Assembly: GCF_041200175.1 (NCBI RefSeq)
Contig: NZ_CP165727.1
Span: 186,001-250,000, forward strand
Source: Streptomyces sp. R33
Lineage (GTDB): Bacteria; Actinomycetota; Actinomycetes; Streptomycetales; Streptomycetaceae
Length of the DNA: 64,000 bases
Reading direction: 5' to 3'
Under the pieces are notes generated by a model that worked only from the letters and a program-made list of their open reading frames with translations, ran no database searches and was not told where the DNA came from. The position numbers were made by a program, and so were the translations under genes. Of this stretch, positions 45,401 through 54,294 are shown in pieces. Position 1 is the stretch's first letter, and each line of letters opens with the position of its first letter.

Positions 45401-46032
45401 GCGGGGACGGAGCGGACATCGATGTCTCGAAGCAGGCGCTGGCACAGATAGCGCAGGGCATCACGGACACGCTGGGCGAGCTGAAAGAGCTCGGGATGGT
45501 CGGTTCGGCCAGCATGGGCCGGGGCTTCTCGGATCTGGCGCTGTCGGGGATGGAGAGCGGGAACGAGGGCCTGACGGCGTCGATGAAGACTTTCTGCGAG
45601 CGCTGGGAGTGGGGTGTGCGCGCGCTGGTGCAGCAGGGTAACCAGTTCGCGTTCGACGTCGGTCTGTCGGCGGGTGTGATGCACGAGCAGGACCAGTACA
45701 TTCAGGGCAGCTTTAAGGTGCTGACGAACTCCGCGATGGGCAATCCGTACGCGTCGGAGCAGGAGATCATCGACAAGGACTGGGGCGGCGTCCTCTCCAA
45801 CAACGTGTACACGCAGGTCCGGGACGCGGACTACAGCGACGAGTCCTTCGACCGGGCGCGGGAGAACAGCAAGGAGGCCTGGCAGGGCGCCGTGCGGGAC
45901 GTGAACAGCTCGGACATTCTCCTCAGCAACCAGATCATCGACGCGGCCGGGCTGCGGGACGAGGTGGACGCGGCGGTCGACGACTGGGTCGGTCCGGCGC
46001 CGCAGCCCCAGCCATCGGGCGGTGAGCGCTGA
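45397..46032 (+). CDS. WXG100/ESX-associated helical protein
   Basis: GTG 45397 overlaps the previous stop; 211 residues, (M)SGDGADIDVSKQALAQIAQGITDTLGELKELG. All-helical; contains SMGRGFSDLALSGMESGNEGLTASMKTFCERWEWGVRALVQQGNQFAFD, similar to the helical hairpin proteins placed before WXG100-toxins in Streptomyces. No signal peptide. The stop TGA and next ATG share a base (TGATG). Likely a partner or chaperone exported with, or needed for, the large toxin. Confidence 0.7.
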   Translation: MSGDGADIDVSKQALAQIAQGITDTLGELKELGMVGSASMGRGFSDLALSGMESGNEGLTASMKTFCERWEWGVRALVQQGNQFAFDVGLSAGVMHEQDQYIQGSFKVLTNSAMGNPYASEQEIIDKDWGGVLSNNVYTQVRDADYSDESFDRARENSKEAWQGAVRDVNSSDILLSNQIIDAAGLRDEVDAAVDDWVGPAPQPQPSGGER

Positions 46033-47681
46033 TGGCGGACTGGGGCGGTCTTCTGGACAAGGGTCTGGAGAAGCTGGACGACGGCTGGGAGGGCGCGAAG
46101 AAGGTCGTCGGGCAGGGCGTCGACAAGGCCACCGACGGGATCGGCACGGGGCTGGAGTACATCGGGGCGGACGGCTGGGCGGACAAGGTCGAGGACTGGG
46201 GCGATGACGTCGCCTCGGACCTCGGTGCTTCGGTCGGCGAGCAGCAGCTCGGCCAGAGCGAGCAGGCGAACGAGCTGGTCCACGGCAAGCCGGCGAAGAT
46301 CCGGGAGTCGGCGAAGCACCTGACCGACTTCCAGGGGGCCTTCGACCGGGTCGGCCAGGGCATGCGAGCACTGGACTCGGGCCACTGGAAGGGGCAGGCC
46401 GCCGACGCGTTCCGCAAGAAGTTCGCGATGCATCCCAAGGACTGGCTGCACGCCTCCGACGCCTGCGAGGCGGCGGCGGGCGCGCTGAACCGGTACGCGG
46501 AGACGGTGGAGTGGGCGCAGAAGCAGGCGCAGCAGGCCATCGACCTGTACAAGGCGGCGGTAAAGGCCGCGAAGGAGGCCCACGAGGACTACGCCGCCAA
46601 GGCCCACGCGTACACCGCAGCGGCTGATGCCGGCAAGGACCCTGGACCGGTGCCGCAGAAGCCGGTCGACGTGGGCAAGGCCGACGGGACGCGGGCCCAC
46701 GAGATCCTGAACGAGGCTCGCAAGCAGCGTGACGAGGCCGCGGCGAACGCGGCCAAGGCACTGGACGCGGCCCTGGAACACGCCCCGAAGGAGCCCTCGG
46801 CGACGGACCAGGCCCTGGCCGGGATCTCCGACCACTTCGCCGGCCAGGCGGTGGAGCTCAACCACTTCGTCGGCGGCGTAATCAAGGGCACGGCAGGCCT
46901 GGTCAACTTCGTGCGCGGCCTGAACCCGATGGACCCGTACAACCTGACCCACCCGGCCGAGTACCAGCAGAACCTCAGCATGACCCTGGCCGGTCTGGTC
47001 TCCACGGCCGCCCACCCCGAACGCATCCCCGCGGGGCTGATCGAGACGCTGAAGGGCGACTTCAGCGAGGGCCTGGGCCGGTTCGTACCGGATCTCCTCG
47101 GGACCAAGGGCATGGGCGGTGCCCGGGCGGGGACGAGACTCGCCCTGCGGGAAGGGCTGGAAGGAGCCGCCAGTACGGGCCTGCGGCACACCGATGAATG
47201 GCTGACCGGTGGCAGGAGGCGGCCCCGGCAGCTCCTCGACGACCCGGCCCAGACCAAGTGGGCGGAGGACGCGTACGCGGACTTCATGAAGAGCGACCGG
47301 GACATCGACTCGATCAGCGGTCACACGCAGGGGCTGGCCCGGGACAACGGCTCCACCGGATTCACCCCGGAGGAGATCGCCGCGGTGAAGAAGCACGTGT
47401 TCGACACGGAACATCCCATCGTGGACTACGAAACGGGAGGTGTCGTGATGCGGAAGTTCGACGCGGATGCGGAGATCGCAGACGCCTGGATCCGGTTGCG
47501 CTCAGGAAACGGACTGCCGGAGGACCGGCTGCTTCTGGAACACGAGCTGGCCGAGCTCACGTACCTCCGCGAGAACCCGGGCTCCACCTACCAGGAGGCG
47601 CACCGGGTCGCGAACGAGACGCACAACTGGCAGGAATCCGGACCGCTGGACAAGCGCGAAGACATCGAAGGGGAATGGTAA
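46032..47681 (+). CDS. WXG100-headed polymorphic toxin candidate, 549 aa
   Basis: ATG 46032. N-terminal part MADWGGLLDKGLEKLDDGWEGAKKVVGQG leads into a WXG100-like helical hairpin about residues 85-200, with the signature GHWKGQAADAFRKKF in its turn. A helical linker and a membrane-active-looking stretch follow (LNHFVGGVIKGTAGLVNFVRGLN). The C-terminal 140 residues are a distinct domain: KWAEDAYADFMKSDRDIDSI, IVDYETGGVVMRKFDADAE, and RLLLEHELAELTYLRENPG with TYQEAHRVANETHNW. The HEL-E and AH pattern could bind metal, but the activity is unknown. Fits T7-like secreted toxins; the next gene would be immunity. Confidence 0.75.
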   Translation: MADWGGLLDKGLEKLDDGWEGAKKVVGQGVDKATDGIGTGLEYIGADGWADKVEDWGDDVASDLGASVGEQQLGQSEQANELVHGKPAKIRESAKHLTDFQGAFDRVGQGMRALDSGHWKGQAADAFRKKFAMHPKDWLHASDACEAAAGALNRYAETVEWAQKQAQQAIDLYKAAVKAAKEAHEDYAAKAHAYTAAADAGKDPGPVPQKPVDVGKADGTRAHEILNEARKQRDEAAANAAKALDAALEHAPKEPSATDQALAGISDHFAGQAVELNHFVGGVIKGTAGLVNFVRGLNPMDPYNLTHPAEYQQNLSMTLAGLVSTAAHPERIPAGLIETLKGDFSEGLGRFVPDLLGTKGMGGARAGTRLALREGLEGAASTGLRHTDEWLTGGRRRPRQLLDDPAQTKWAEDAYADFMKSDRDIDSISGHTQGLARDNGSTGFTPEEIAAVKKHVFDTEHPIVDYETGGVVMRKFDADAEIADAWIRLRSGNGLPEDRLLLEHELAELTYLRENPGSTYQEAHRVANETHNWQESGPLDKREDIEGEW

Positions 47682-47915
47682 ATGGCCGCGATCGTGTATT
47701 TTCGGAAGGTCTCGGAGACCGAAGATCTGGTGGAGTACGAATTCGGTGACGACCCCGAGCGTTTCGAGCGACGGCTGACCATGGACAAGGCGTCCTGCAC
47801 CTCGACGGTCCAAGACGGACAGGTCGACTACACCTTCCTGAAGGCGTCGCGGAAGCTCAACGCGCTGTACACGGAGCGGGGTGAGTGGCCGGAGCGGGGG
47901 ATGAGCGTGAGCTGA
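47682..47915 (+). CDS. Putative immunity protein of the WXG100 toxin
   Basis: ATG 47682 follows the toxin's TAA without any gap. 77 residues, acidic: MAAIVYFRKVSETEDLVEYEFGDDPERFERRLTMDKAS and VDYTFLKASRKLNALYTERGEWPERG. A small cytoplasmic protein directly after a toxin tip is the standard place of an immunity gene, and the family resembles Streptomyces orphan immunity genes. Function inferred from position only. Confidence 0.7.
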   Translation: MAAIVYFRKVSETEDLVEYEFGDDPERFERRLTMDKASCTSTVQDGQVDYTFLKASRKLNALYTERGEWPERGMSVS

Positions 47916-48017
47916 CCTGCCGCAGCGCGCCCGCGTGCGGCTGAGCGGCTTGCCTGTCCGGACGCCGTCCCCGGCCCGCGCTTCGTCGGCGCCGTTATCG
48001 GGGGCGGGGACGGCAAA

Positions 48018-48048
48018 CGGCCGCCCCCTTGTCCCCCGGGGGCGGCCG
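48018..48048 (+). terminator. Strong stem-loop after the toxin operon
   Basis: CGGCCGCCCCC (48018-48028), loop TTGTCCCCC, GGGGGCGGCCG (48038-48048). Perfect 11-bp stem about 100 bp after the immunity stop. Confidence 0.75.
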
Positions 48049-48145
48049 CTGCCTCAACGAGTCAATGTGCCTACATCAGGCACTCATGATGGATCTGCCT
48101 ATAGGACGTCTCCCATCTGCGGGCATGGCGAATGAAGGGTCCGCA

Positions 48146-48397
48146 TCAAAACCGCCTTCCGTCCGTCATGCGATCCGGATGTCTCAGGTACTCCTCAATC
48201 TCCTCCACCAGCCGTTCCGCGTCCTTGCCCGAATGCGGGCATGCCGCAGCCTGCAGCGCCACTTGCACAGCCGTGAACGCGTCGGATCCCGCAGCCATAC
48301 TGGCGGCCTTCAATACGACAAAGGCTGCGTTCTCACCTAGCAACGTTGCGTCTCCGGGTGGATCTGCCGGTGGTGAGACTCTCAGGCCCATCGGCAT
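48146..48397 (-). CDS. Small hypothetical protein, 83 aa
   Basis: ATG 48397; MPMGLRVSPPADPPGDATLLGENAAFVVLKAASMAAGSDAF and DAERLVEEIEEYLRHPDRMTDG. Helical, C-terminal acidic. Resembles small stand-alone Streptomyces proteins without known function. GTG about six codons later is an alternative start. Confidence 0.55.
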   Translation of the reverse strand: MPMGLRVSPPADPPGDATLLGENAAFVVLKAASMAAGSDAFTAVQVALQAAACPHSGKDAERLVEEIEEYLRHPDRMTDGRRF

Positions 48398-48415
48398 GCC
48401 CCGCGGCGTCCGGGC

Positions 48416-48772
48416 TCAGCTCGACAGCACAGCGACGGCGATGACCACCGCGAGCATCAGCACCACGCAGCCGCAGGTGGCCAGAGTGTCACGCCGGGCA
48501 CCCCTTATCCCCTCCTTGGTGTCGACCCGCCACGACGGGTCTAGGACCACCTCACCGGATTCGAGCTCCGCCACCACCCGCTGAACCTCGGCGTAGGAGT
48601 ACACGGTGAAGGTGCTCTCACCTAAGGTTCCGTAACTCTTCTGCTCCTTGGTCCCCACCCCGTGGGTGGAGGCCACCTGGGGTACGAACCTACGTCTGAC
48701 CATCCAGAGAGCGGCGGCCCTGTCGGCCGTCACCCAGTTGAGGCCCGGGGGCAACGCTTCTGGTGTGGTCAT
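48416..48772 (-). CDS. Tail-anchored hypothetical protein, 118 aa
   Basis: ATG 48772; MTTPEALPPGLNWVTADRAAALWMVRRRF, then SYGTLGESTFTVYSYAEVQRVVAELESG and a single C-terminal membrane helix (LATCGCVVLMLAVVIAVAVLSS). The cytoplasmic part faces inward with the last residues in the membrane. It is 18 bp upstream of the 83-aa gene, same strand, so likely one operon. Family not recognised. Confidence 0.65.
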   Translation of the reverse strand: MTTPEALPPGLNWVTADRAAALWMVRRRFVPQVASTHGVGTKEQKSYGTLGESTFTVYSYAEVQRVVAELESGEVVLDPSWRVDTKEGIRGARRDTLATCGCVVLMLAVVIAVAVLSS

Positions 48773-48854
48773 GTCGCCATGGTGCCGCTGAGGGCGACAT
48801 GGGACATCCGCAGATTTACGTAAACGACTACGACTACGCATGTACCGCATGTAA

Positions 48855-49016
48855 GCCCGCACCAAGGCCCACGCCGAGCAGGCCAAGGGCAAGGCCAGGG
48901 AAGTCATGGGCCGCATGACCGGCAACCAGCGGATGACCGCCGACGGCCACTCCGACCAGGCCAAGGGCAGCGCCCGCCAGGCCAAGGAAGACGTCGAGGA
49001 CACCTTCCGCCACTGA
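48855..49016 (+). pseudogene. CsbD-like stress protein, start lost
   Basis: The frame reads ARTKAHAEQAKGKAREVMGRMTGNQRMTADGHSDQAKGSARQAKEDVEDTF and stops at 49014-49016. That is a typical CsbD family protein, except that the codon before it is TAA and no start lies in front. The first usable ATG is inside the domain. It looks truncated at its 5' end. Confidence 0.7.
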
Positions 49017-49126
49017 CCACACCTCGCGCGCAGCCTCTTGACTGTGGCGCCCGCTGGGCCCCGACCACCTCCCCCGGGTCGGGGCCGGCCCCGTACTCGA
49101 AGCTGCCCGGCCGGGAATGGGGCGGC

Positions 49127-49235
49127 TCAGGCGGGGGTGCCGCTGGCGGTGTGGGCGCCGTGCCAGTCCAGGCACAGGACGGTGGCGTCGTCCCGGGGAG
49201 GGCGGCCCTTGTAGGCGTCGGTGACAGCGCCGACC
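49127..49235 (-). pseudogene. C-terminal fragment of a SpoIIE/PP2C phosphatase
   Basis: Minus strand: RVERLVGAVTDAYKGRPPRDDATVLCLDWHGAH, ending at 49127. The DDAT-V-CLDW motif is the last metal-binding part of SpoIIE-type phosphatases. It is fused at about 49236 to an RHS fragment on the other strand. The phosphatase relic at 18.0-18.9 kb lacks precisely this part. Confidence 0.75.
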
Positions 49236-49239
49236 AGTC

Positions 49240-49684
49240 GCTCGACCCGGTCTACGGCGGCGGTGACAACGCATACGGCTACCCGGGCGACCCGGTCAAC
49301 GAGTTCGACCTCGACGGCAAGTCCTGGGGCAGCAAGCTCTGGGGCTGGACCAAGCGCCACAAGTGGGACATCGCACTGACCGCGGCCAGCTTCTTCGTGC
49401 CGGGCGCCGGCGCTGCGGTCTGGGCCTACCGGGCCTACCGCATCGTCCGTGTCGCACGCGCCGCGAGGGGCATGGACGGTGGCATCCGCGCCGGCCGCGC
49501 CACGTCCTGGCTGGCGGGCCGCATGTGGGTCGGCCGGGGCTCCAGCCGATTCGGCGGCAACCTCGGCCGGATCTCCCGCGACAAGCTCCGTCAGTGGCGT
49601 CGTCCGACGCACAAGTCGGACGGACACTGGAAGTCCAACGGCGTCCCCGTCGGACCGGCCGAGGCGGGCCTGAAAACGTCGTGA
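49240..49684 (+). pseudogene. RHS core end plus C-terminal toxin tip, orphan
   Basis: In frame: SLDPVYGGGDNAYGYPGDPVNEFDLDGK, the final segment of an RHS core, followed by a 120-residue tip: WGWTKRHKWDIALTAASFFVPGAGAAVWAYRAYRIVRVA, GGIRAGRATSWLAGRMW, and HKSDGHWKSNGVPVG with stop at 49684. No start codon or shell part; the sequence jumps to a phosphatase fragment just before. Such tips occur as displaced 'orphan' cassettes. A membrane-like helix in the tip is notable. Confidence 0.7.
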
Positions 49685-50160
49685 GGACCAGCGGTGAATC
49701 AGCGTTGGTGACGAAGGGGGCTGGGGAGCTGTTCTCGAGGTTCGGGGTCAGGGGGGATGTCGGCGTGGTGGAATTCTTCGGCCAGAAATCGATGACATAC
49801 CGCTCCACCCCGTACGCCGATCCCTCGTCCCGGGTCACACGCTCGACTCAGACCTCCCCGCGCAGCAGACGCGGACCCGCCACATCCCGCCGCGGCCAAG
49901 GCGGATCAGATCCTGGGAACGGCCACTCCCCCACACCGCCAGACCACCCGAAACCGACTCGTCCCAGGGCTGCCGGCCCTTGAAGGGTCCCGGCCACGGG
50001 CGGTCCGCCGGACACGAAGCACACGTCCCCAAGCCGATGGAGCGGCGCCGGGTCCGCATTCCCGGTCTGTTCCTTCCGCCGCGTCGACCGTCGAAAAGGC
50101 CCGTGAGCGGCCGGCCCAATTCCCGACAACGCGTGTTCCGTGCACTGTTCGAGTAGACGA
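49685..50160. other. Intergenic, fragments only
   Basis: After the RHS tip stop the frames are short or Pro/Arg/Ser-rich. A stretch near 49690-49830 reads on the plus strand as KGAGELFSRFGVRGDVGVVEFFGQKS, which may be a scrap of a coding sequence (perhaps the former immunity gene), but I cannot prove it. Confidence 0.35.
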
Positions 50161-50394
50161 CTATCGCGGTGGCCGACGGCGTAGAGCTCGGGTTCCCAGG
50201 TCATAGGCCATGGAACCCAGGGCAAGGACAACAAGGGGCCACGCCGCCGGGGAGTCGGTGGATACAAGGCCGCCGCCGATGAGGGCCCAGACCGACCCGG
50301 TGCCGAGCACTGCGGTGGACGAAGAAGCGCTGGGCACGCCAATCCGGAGCAGCACCTGCCCGTTCTCCTGATCGCGCTCCGGGCGACTGGTCAC
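50161..50394 (-). CDS. Small membrane protein, 77 aa
   Basis: GTG 50394 overlaps the stop of the upstream gene by four bases (GTGA). Two hydrophobic stretches (VLGTGSVWALIGGGLVS and AAWPLVVLALGSMAYDLG) and a basic C-terminus ending RRRPPR. Co-translated with the 283-aa protein. Function unknown. Confidence 0.65.
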   Translation of the reverse strand: MTSRPERDQENGQVLLRIGVPSASSSTAVLGTGSVWALIGGGLVSTDSPAAWPLVVLALGSMAYDLGTRALRRRPPR

Positions 50395-51242
50395 TTCTGC
50401 TCCCCCTTCTTGTACTGCTCTCCGAGACGCCGCAGCTTGCGCCGGACTCGTTCACCGAAAGCACGCGGGTCCGCTCCCGCGAACGCGGCGGGGTACGACT
50501 CGGCGGCGACCGCTGCAGCCTCCGTCCATGTCCATCTGGCGGCCGGGGCGCTGTACGTCACGGCGACTGCGCGTTCGGCGGGGTCGAGCCGGGCGAGTAC
50601 GGAGCTGATGCGCGGATCATCCGGCAGGTGCCCGAACAGCATCTCGAAAGGGTCCGGGCCGCTGCTGAGCACGTCGTAAGCGGTCATGCCGTTGCCGAAG
50701 CCGTAGTCAAGGCTGTGCAGCCGCTGCCCCTTGATCTTGCGTTGGTGATGCGGCGTGAGCTGGAGCTTGATCGTGCGGGCATTCGCACGCAGCCGGTCCA
50801 GGTCCTGGCTCGTGAGCCCGGCATCTGTCCTTGTGGCCGTGATCCACAGGTCGAGCAGGGCCGTCGAGACCGCCCGTTCCCACCTCGGTCCGTGACCGCG
50901 TTTGCCGGGCCACATACAGGGGTCGCTCGCGAAGGCGGCGACCTGGGCGGTATCCCCCCGGGCGGCCGCGCAGGCACTCTCGGCCGCCCGGATGGTTTCG
51001 TGCTGGTCCCGCGGGAACAGCACGCTGTGCTTCCACACGCCCCAATCCGCGCTGAAGTGGTGCCGAACCCACGTTGTGGTCCGTGTGCGGGAACCGCCGT
51101 CAAAGGACTCGTTCGTGATGTAGACGTCCTGCCCCTCGGGGCGAGCGGGGGCCTGCCGATTGTGCGGCAACAGCACTCCGTCGATGAAGACGAAGTGCTG
51201 CTCCCCCTTGCAGACGTCCCAGCTGTCGTTGTCAGCGTCCAC
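50391..51242 (-). CDS. Hypothetical protein, 283 aa, HTH-like C-terminus
   Basis: GTG 51242 after CGGAGGCAAAG. (M)DADNDSWDVCKGEQHFVFIDGVLLPHNR is followed by a beta part (GGSRTRTTTWVRHHFSADWGVWKHSVLFP), then helices. The C-terminus (LARLDPAERAVAVTYSAPAARWTWTEAAAVA and VRRKLRRLGEQYKK) looks like a sigma-region-4-type DNA-binding helix pair. It resembles a Streptomyces family of unknown role. Overlaps the small membrane protein gene, so they form one operon. Confidence 0.75.
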   Translation of the reverse strand: MDADNDSWDVCKGEQHFVFIDGVLLPHNRQAPARPEGQDVYITNESFDGGSRTRTTTWVRHHFSADWGVWKHSVLFPRDQHETIRAAESACAAARGDTAQVAAFASDPCMWPGKRGHGPRWERAVSTALLDLWITATRTDAGLTSQDLDRLRANARTIKLQLTPHHQRKIKGQRLHSLDYGFGNGMTAYDVLSSGPDPFEMLFGHLPDDPRISSVLARLDPAERAVAVTYSAPAARWTWTEAAAVAAESYPAAFAGADPRAFGERVRRKLRRLGEQYKKGEQK

Positions 51243-51327
51243 CTTTGCCTCCGCGTTCCGGTGCGAACAGGTTCACTCCTCAGTCCTGGCCGCGCCGTGA
51301 ATCAGCAACACGAAGATGTGACCTGCA

Positions 51328-52119
51328 TCACATCGCAGGAGGGACGCTTCCCGGACGGCCCACCGAGCCGCTCAGGTACGACCGGTCCCTCTCGGCGACC
51401 GCGTCGATCGGGCCGGCGGCGCGGAGCACCACGTCAAGGACGCGGTCCGGTTCGGCGGCGTAACACTGGGCGAACCAGGCCATGTTGGCCTCGACCACCG
51501 CCCAGCCGCCGTCGGCGAGCCGGCCGATGTCCAGGCACACCGCGCTGGGCAGAGCGGCAGCCGTGGCATCGAGGACGGCGCGGCCGAAGGCGCGGCTTTC
51601 GGCGTCCAGCGGCGCCGGGTCGAGGCGTCCGTAGACGGCGTAGCGGCTTCCGGTGACGACTTCGCCGTCGAGGACGAACAGCCGGTACTCGGCAGTGAAC
51701 TCCACTACCCCGCTCACCAGGACCGGCGTGGAGCCGTCGAGCCCACCGGGCAGGCTGGTCCCGTCGTCATGGACGGCGGCGGGCAGCAGGTCGATCTTGG
51801 CCGAGGGCGGCTTTACGAAGACCCGTCCCCGCAGTTCCCGGGCCTCGGCGAGGGTGGTGAGCCGTACGCAGCGCCGCAGGAGGGAACGCGGTACGTGCGT
51901 CAGCCAATCGTCGGCTGGCTCGAGCAGCCCGAGGCCCAGCGGGCCGGCAAGACGTGCGGCTGCAAGGGGGCCTCCGTACCAGTGCACCCGGCGTCCTGTG
52001 GCACGCGCCGCCCGGTCGGCCACGTCGTAGCCACGCCAGGCTGCTGCCTGGGCGATGAGTTCGGCGGTCGAGGTGCGGGGTGCGGACAGGAGAAGGACGG
52101 GTGGGGTGCGGGCTTCCAT
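51328..52119 (-). CDS. ATP-grasp domain protein
   Basis: ATG 52119; 263 residues, (M)EARTPPVLLLSAPRTSTAELIAQAAAWRG. Contains RGRVFVKPPSAKIDLLPA (ATP-binding Lys), VLVSGVVEFTAEYRLFVLDGEVV, and AVCLDIGRLADGGWAVVEANMAWFAQCY (Asp/Glu/Asn metal ligands). This is an ATP-grasp ligase fold like the RimK/DUF4343 group, which joins an acid to an amine with ATP. Substrates unknown; no biosynthetic partner is next to it. Confidence 0.8.
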   Translation of the reverse strand: MEARTPPVLLLSAPRTSTAELIAQAAAWRGYDVADRAARATGRRVHWYGGPLAAARLAGPLGLGLLEPADDWLTHVPRSLLRRCVRLTTLAEARELRGRVFVKPPSAKIDLLPAAVHDDGTSLPGGLDGSTPVLVSGVVEFTAEYRLFVLDGEVVTGSRYAVYGRLDPAPLDAESRAFGRAVLDATAAALPSAVCLDIGRLADGGWAVVEANMAWFAQCYAAEPDRVLDVVLRAAGPIDAVAERDRSYLSGSVGRPGSVPPAM

Positions 52120-52560
52120 TCCGGCGAGCCTAACGAACCCGGCCAACAGCCATAGAGGCACCCGAAAATCCCAGCATCGGGGGCGGGCAGCGCGAGGGTC
52201 TTGCCGCGTTCCCCTCCCAGTTGATCTTGAGGCGGTATCGTTACGGCGTCTGGTCGCCACTTGCGCGTGATCGGGGGAGGGCGGGGGGCTGTTCCTGTGT
52301 TCGATCAGTCGGATCGGGTTGGTGTTGAGCGGGTGCTCGACCAGTCCCTGGAGTCGCGTACGGCCACTCGGGATACAGGATTCGCCGTTCATGCCACGGT
52401 CGCCGAAGCGTTCTCAGCCCGCCAAGGCCGGCGTGAACTGGGCCCATTGCACCGCCGTGAGCCCAGCCCCTGGCTGACCTTCCCTCACCCGGACTCTTCC
52501 GTCCGCGCGTTCCGACCAGAATTGCCCCGTCCCACCTGGGGCGGGGTCACTTCCCTCCGA

Positions 52561-53300
52561 ATGGAGACCGTAAAACGCATACTGATGCCGGCCGCTGCCG
52601 TCACCGCCTGCGCGGCTGCCGTCCTCGCCTTCGTCGCCGGGCCCGTCAACGCCGACGACACCCCCGGCCCCACGCCCAGCCCACCCGTACGCCGACCGCC
52701 TCGCCGACCACCCGCCCCACCGTCATGTCCTCGGGCACCCCCGCCCCGGGCGCGACCATCACCCCGCAGCCGGGCAACAGCCCACCGTCCAGCCCGGACG
52801 CGGAGGCGCCACGCCGACCCCCCGGCCCGGCGGCAACGGACCCCTACCCCCGCGCCCGGTTGCGCGCGCCCGGTACCCCAGCTCCCCACTCCCGAGAGCT
52901 TCCCCGGGTACGGGATGGTCACCATCGGCATGTGCGCCACGGACCACCGCACCGGCCGCGGCAAGCTGGTCTTCACCTCCGGGTCCGACGGCAACGACCC
53001 CACCACCTACCGCGTCACCCTGCGGTGGACGTACGAGGGCAAGCCCGAAGCCGGATGCGAACAGTGCTCGTCCTCGGCCCGCTACGAGCACACCGAGAAC
53101 GTCTAGTCAACGACGCCGTCCACGCAGAACCTCGCACCGTTCCGTTCGTCATCCAGCACCGCGGCGAACTGATCGGCGAGGCAGCGGTCCGGTACGGGGT
53201 GACCGTCGTCGACATCACGCCCATGGAACCCGCCTGGCAAGACAACCCGAAGTCCGTCGGCCCGGTGCCCGGCGCCACCGAGCCACCTCAGTCCTCCTGA
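52561..53300 (+). pseudogene. Secreted Pro-rich protein, probably frameshifted
   Basis: ATG 52561 (METVKRILMPAAAVTACAAAVLAFVAGPVNA) is a clear signal peptide. The linker is more natural in another frame (TRPTVMSSGTPAPGATITPQPG), then the first frame resumes with ESFPGYGMVTIGMCATDH and TYRVTLRWTYEGKPEAGCEQC up to a TAG at 53104-53106. A further in-phase-looking segment continues RTVPFVIQHRGELIGEAAVRYG in a third frame to 53300. So one gene with several slips, or two fragments. Confidence 0.5.
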
Positions 53301-53589
53301 CCCCTCCTGTCCTGCGGCATGCGGCCTCCCTGAACCCAGGGGGTGACCCTTGGGTCGAAGCCACCCTCGGATCACGCGTGGCCTTGCATACCGTGCCCGG
53401 CCCGCTCACCGACCCGCCTTCCGATCCGCCCTCGCCGCGCTCGATGGTGCCGGGACCGGCTCTCCCCCACTCGGGGGAGAGCCGTCCCTCCTCGCGGCCG
53501 AAGTCCGGACCACGGCTGACTGCGACCTTTGAGGCAGCGGGGGGCGAACACCCGCCGCCGCCAATTCCATCAGCCACCGGAGGAACCAC

Positions 53590-54130
53590 CTGCGTAAGCT
53601 CATCGCCGGTATCGCGCTCACGACGGTCGTGACCGCCGCCATCACCACCGCAGCCCCGGCGGCCCCGGCCGTCGAAACCACCCGCCATCAGAGCCTGCAC
53701 GCCTGGACCCTCCTCAACGAGCACGGCCCCGGGCCCAACCCTGGCGAGCGGCTCACCGCTCGGGTCGTCGCCCGTACCACCACCGGCGACCAGGCCCGCG
53801 GACATGCCACCATCCAGCACGTGTTCCTGGGGGGCCGCATCGTGAAGGTCGAGATGAGCATCGACTGCCTCACCACCGACGGCGCCGCCGTTACCGTGAC
53901 CGGGCCCATCGACGCGCTCCAATTCACCGTCCCCGCAGGCGAGACTCCGCCGCCCGCTGCGCCGAGCACCTGGCACCCCGAGACCGGTCTCACCTTCTAT
54001 CCTGCCGACGAACACGGCGAGCGCCAGGTCGGCTGGGCAGGCGCCGACCGCTGGTCCCGCGGGGTCGGCCTGGTCGCCCTGGACCAGGGCATCGACACCT
54101 CCACCGCGGTCGGGCCGATGTTCTCCCACG
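53590..54130 (+). CDS. Secreted protein with apparent CTG start, C-terminus replaced
   Basis: The signal peptide LRKLIAGIALTTVVTAAITTAAPAAPA begins at a CTG (53590) 7 bases after GGAGG; the first usual start (GTG 53629) lies inside the signal. The mature part (TRHQSLHAWTLLNEHGPGPNPGERLTARVVA, GGRIVKVEMSIDCLTTDGAAVTV) is about 150 residues. At about 54130 it runs into a resolvase fragment, so its true C-terminus is lost. Function unknown. Confidence 0.55.
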
Positions 54131-54240
54131 GGAGATGTACGACTCCGGCGACTACGCCGTCCAGCAGATCGCCAACGAGTTCGGCGTTACCCGCCTTGGC
54201 CCATCTACCGTCACCTGGGCAAAGCCCTGCCCCTCCGCTG
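54130..54240 (+). pseudogene. Serine recombinase/resolvase C-terminal HTH fragment
   Basis: EMYDSGDYAVQQIANEFGVTR is the C-terminal helix-turn-helix of resolvase/invertase proteins; it is followed, after a four-base slip, by IYRHLGKA. No catalytic domain. A scrap of a mobile-element recombinase fused to the secreted gene. Confidence 0.7.
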
Positions 54241-54294
54241 GCTGCAATCAATCCGTAGCCCCAGGATCACCGCAGCTCAGGGGCTACTCCGTTG

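Noticed and set aside
44725..46761. 678-residue minus-strand frame over the WXG100 operon
   Set aside because: Pro/Arg/Ser-rich, no domain; opposite a well-supported operon with coupled starts.
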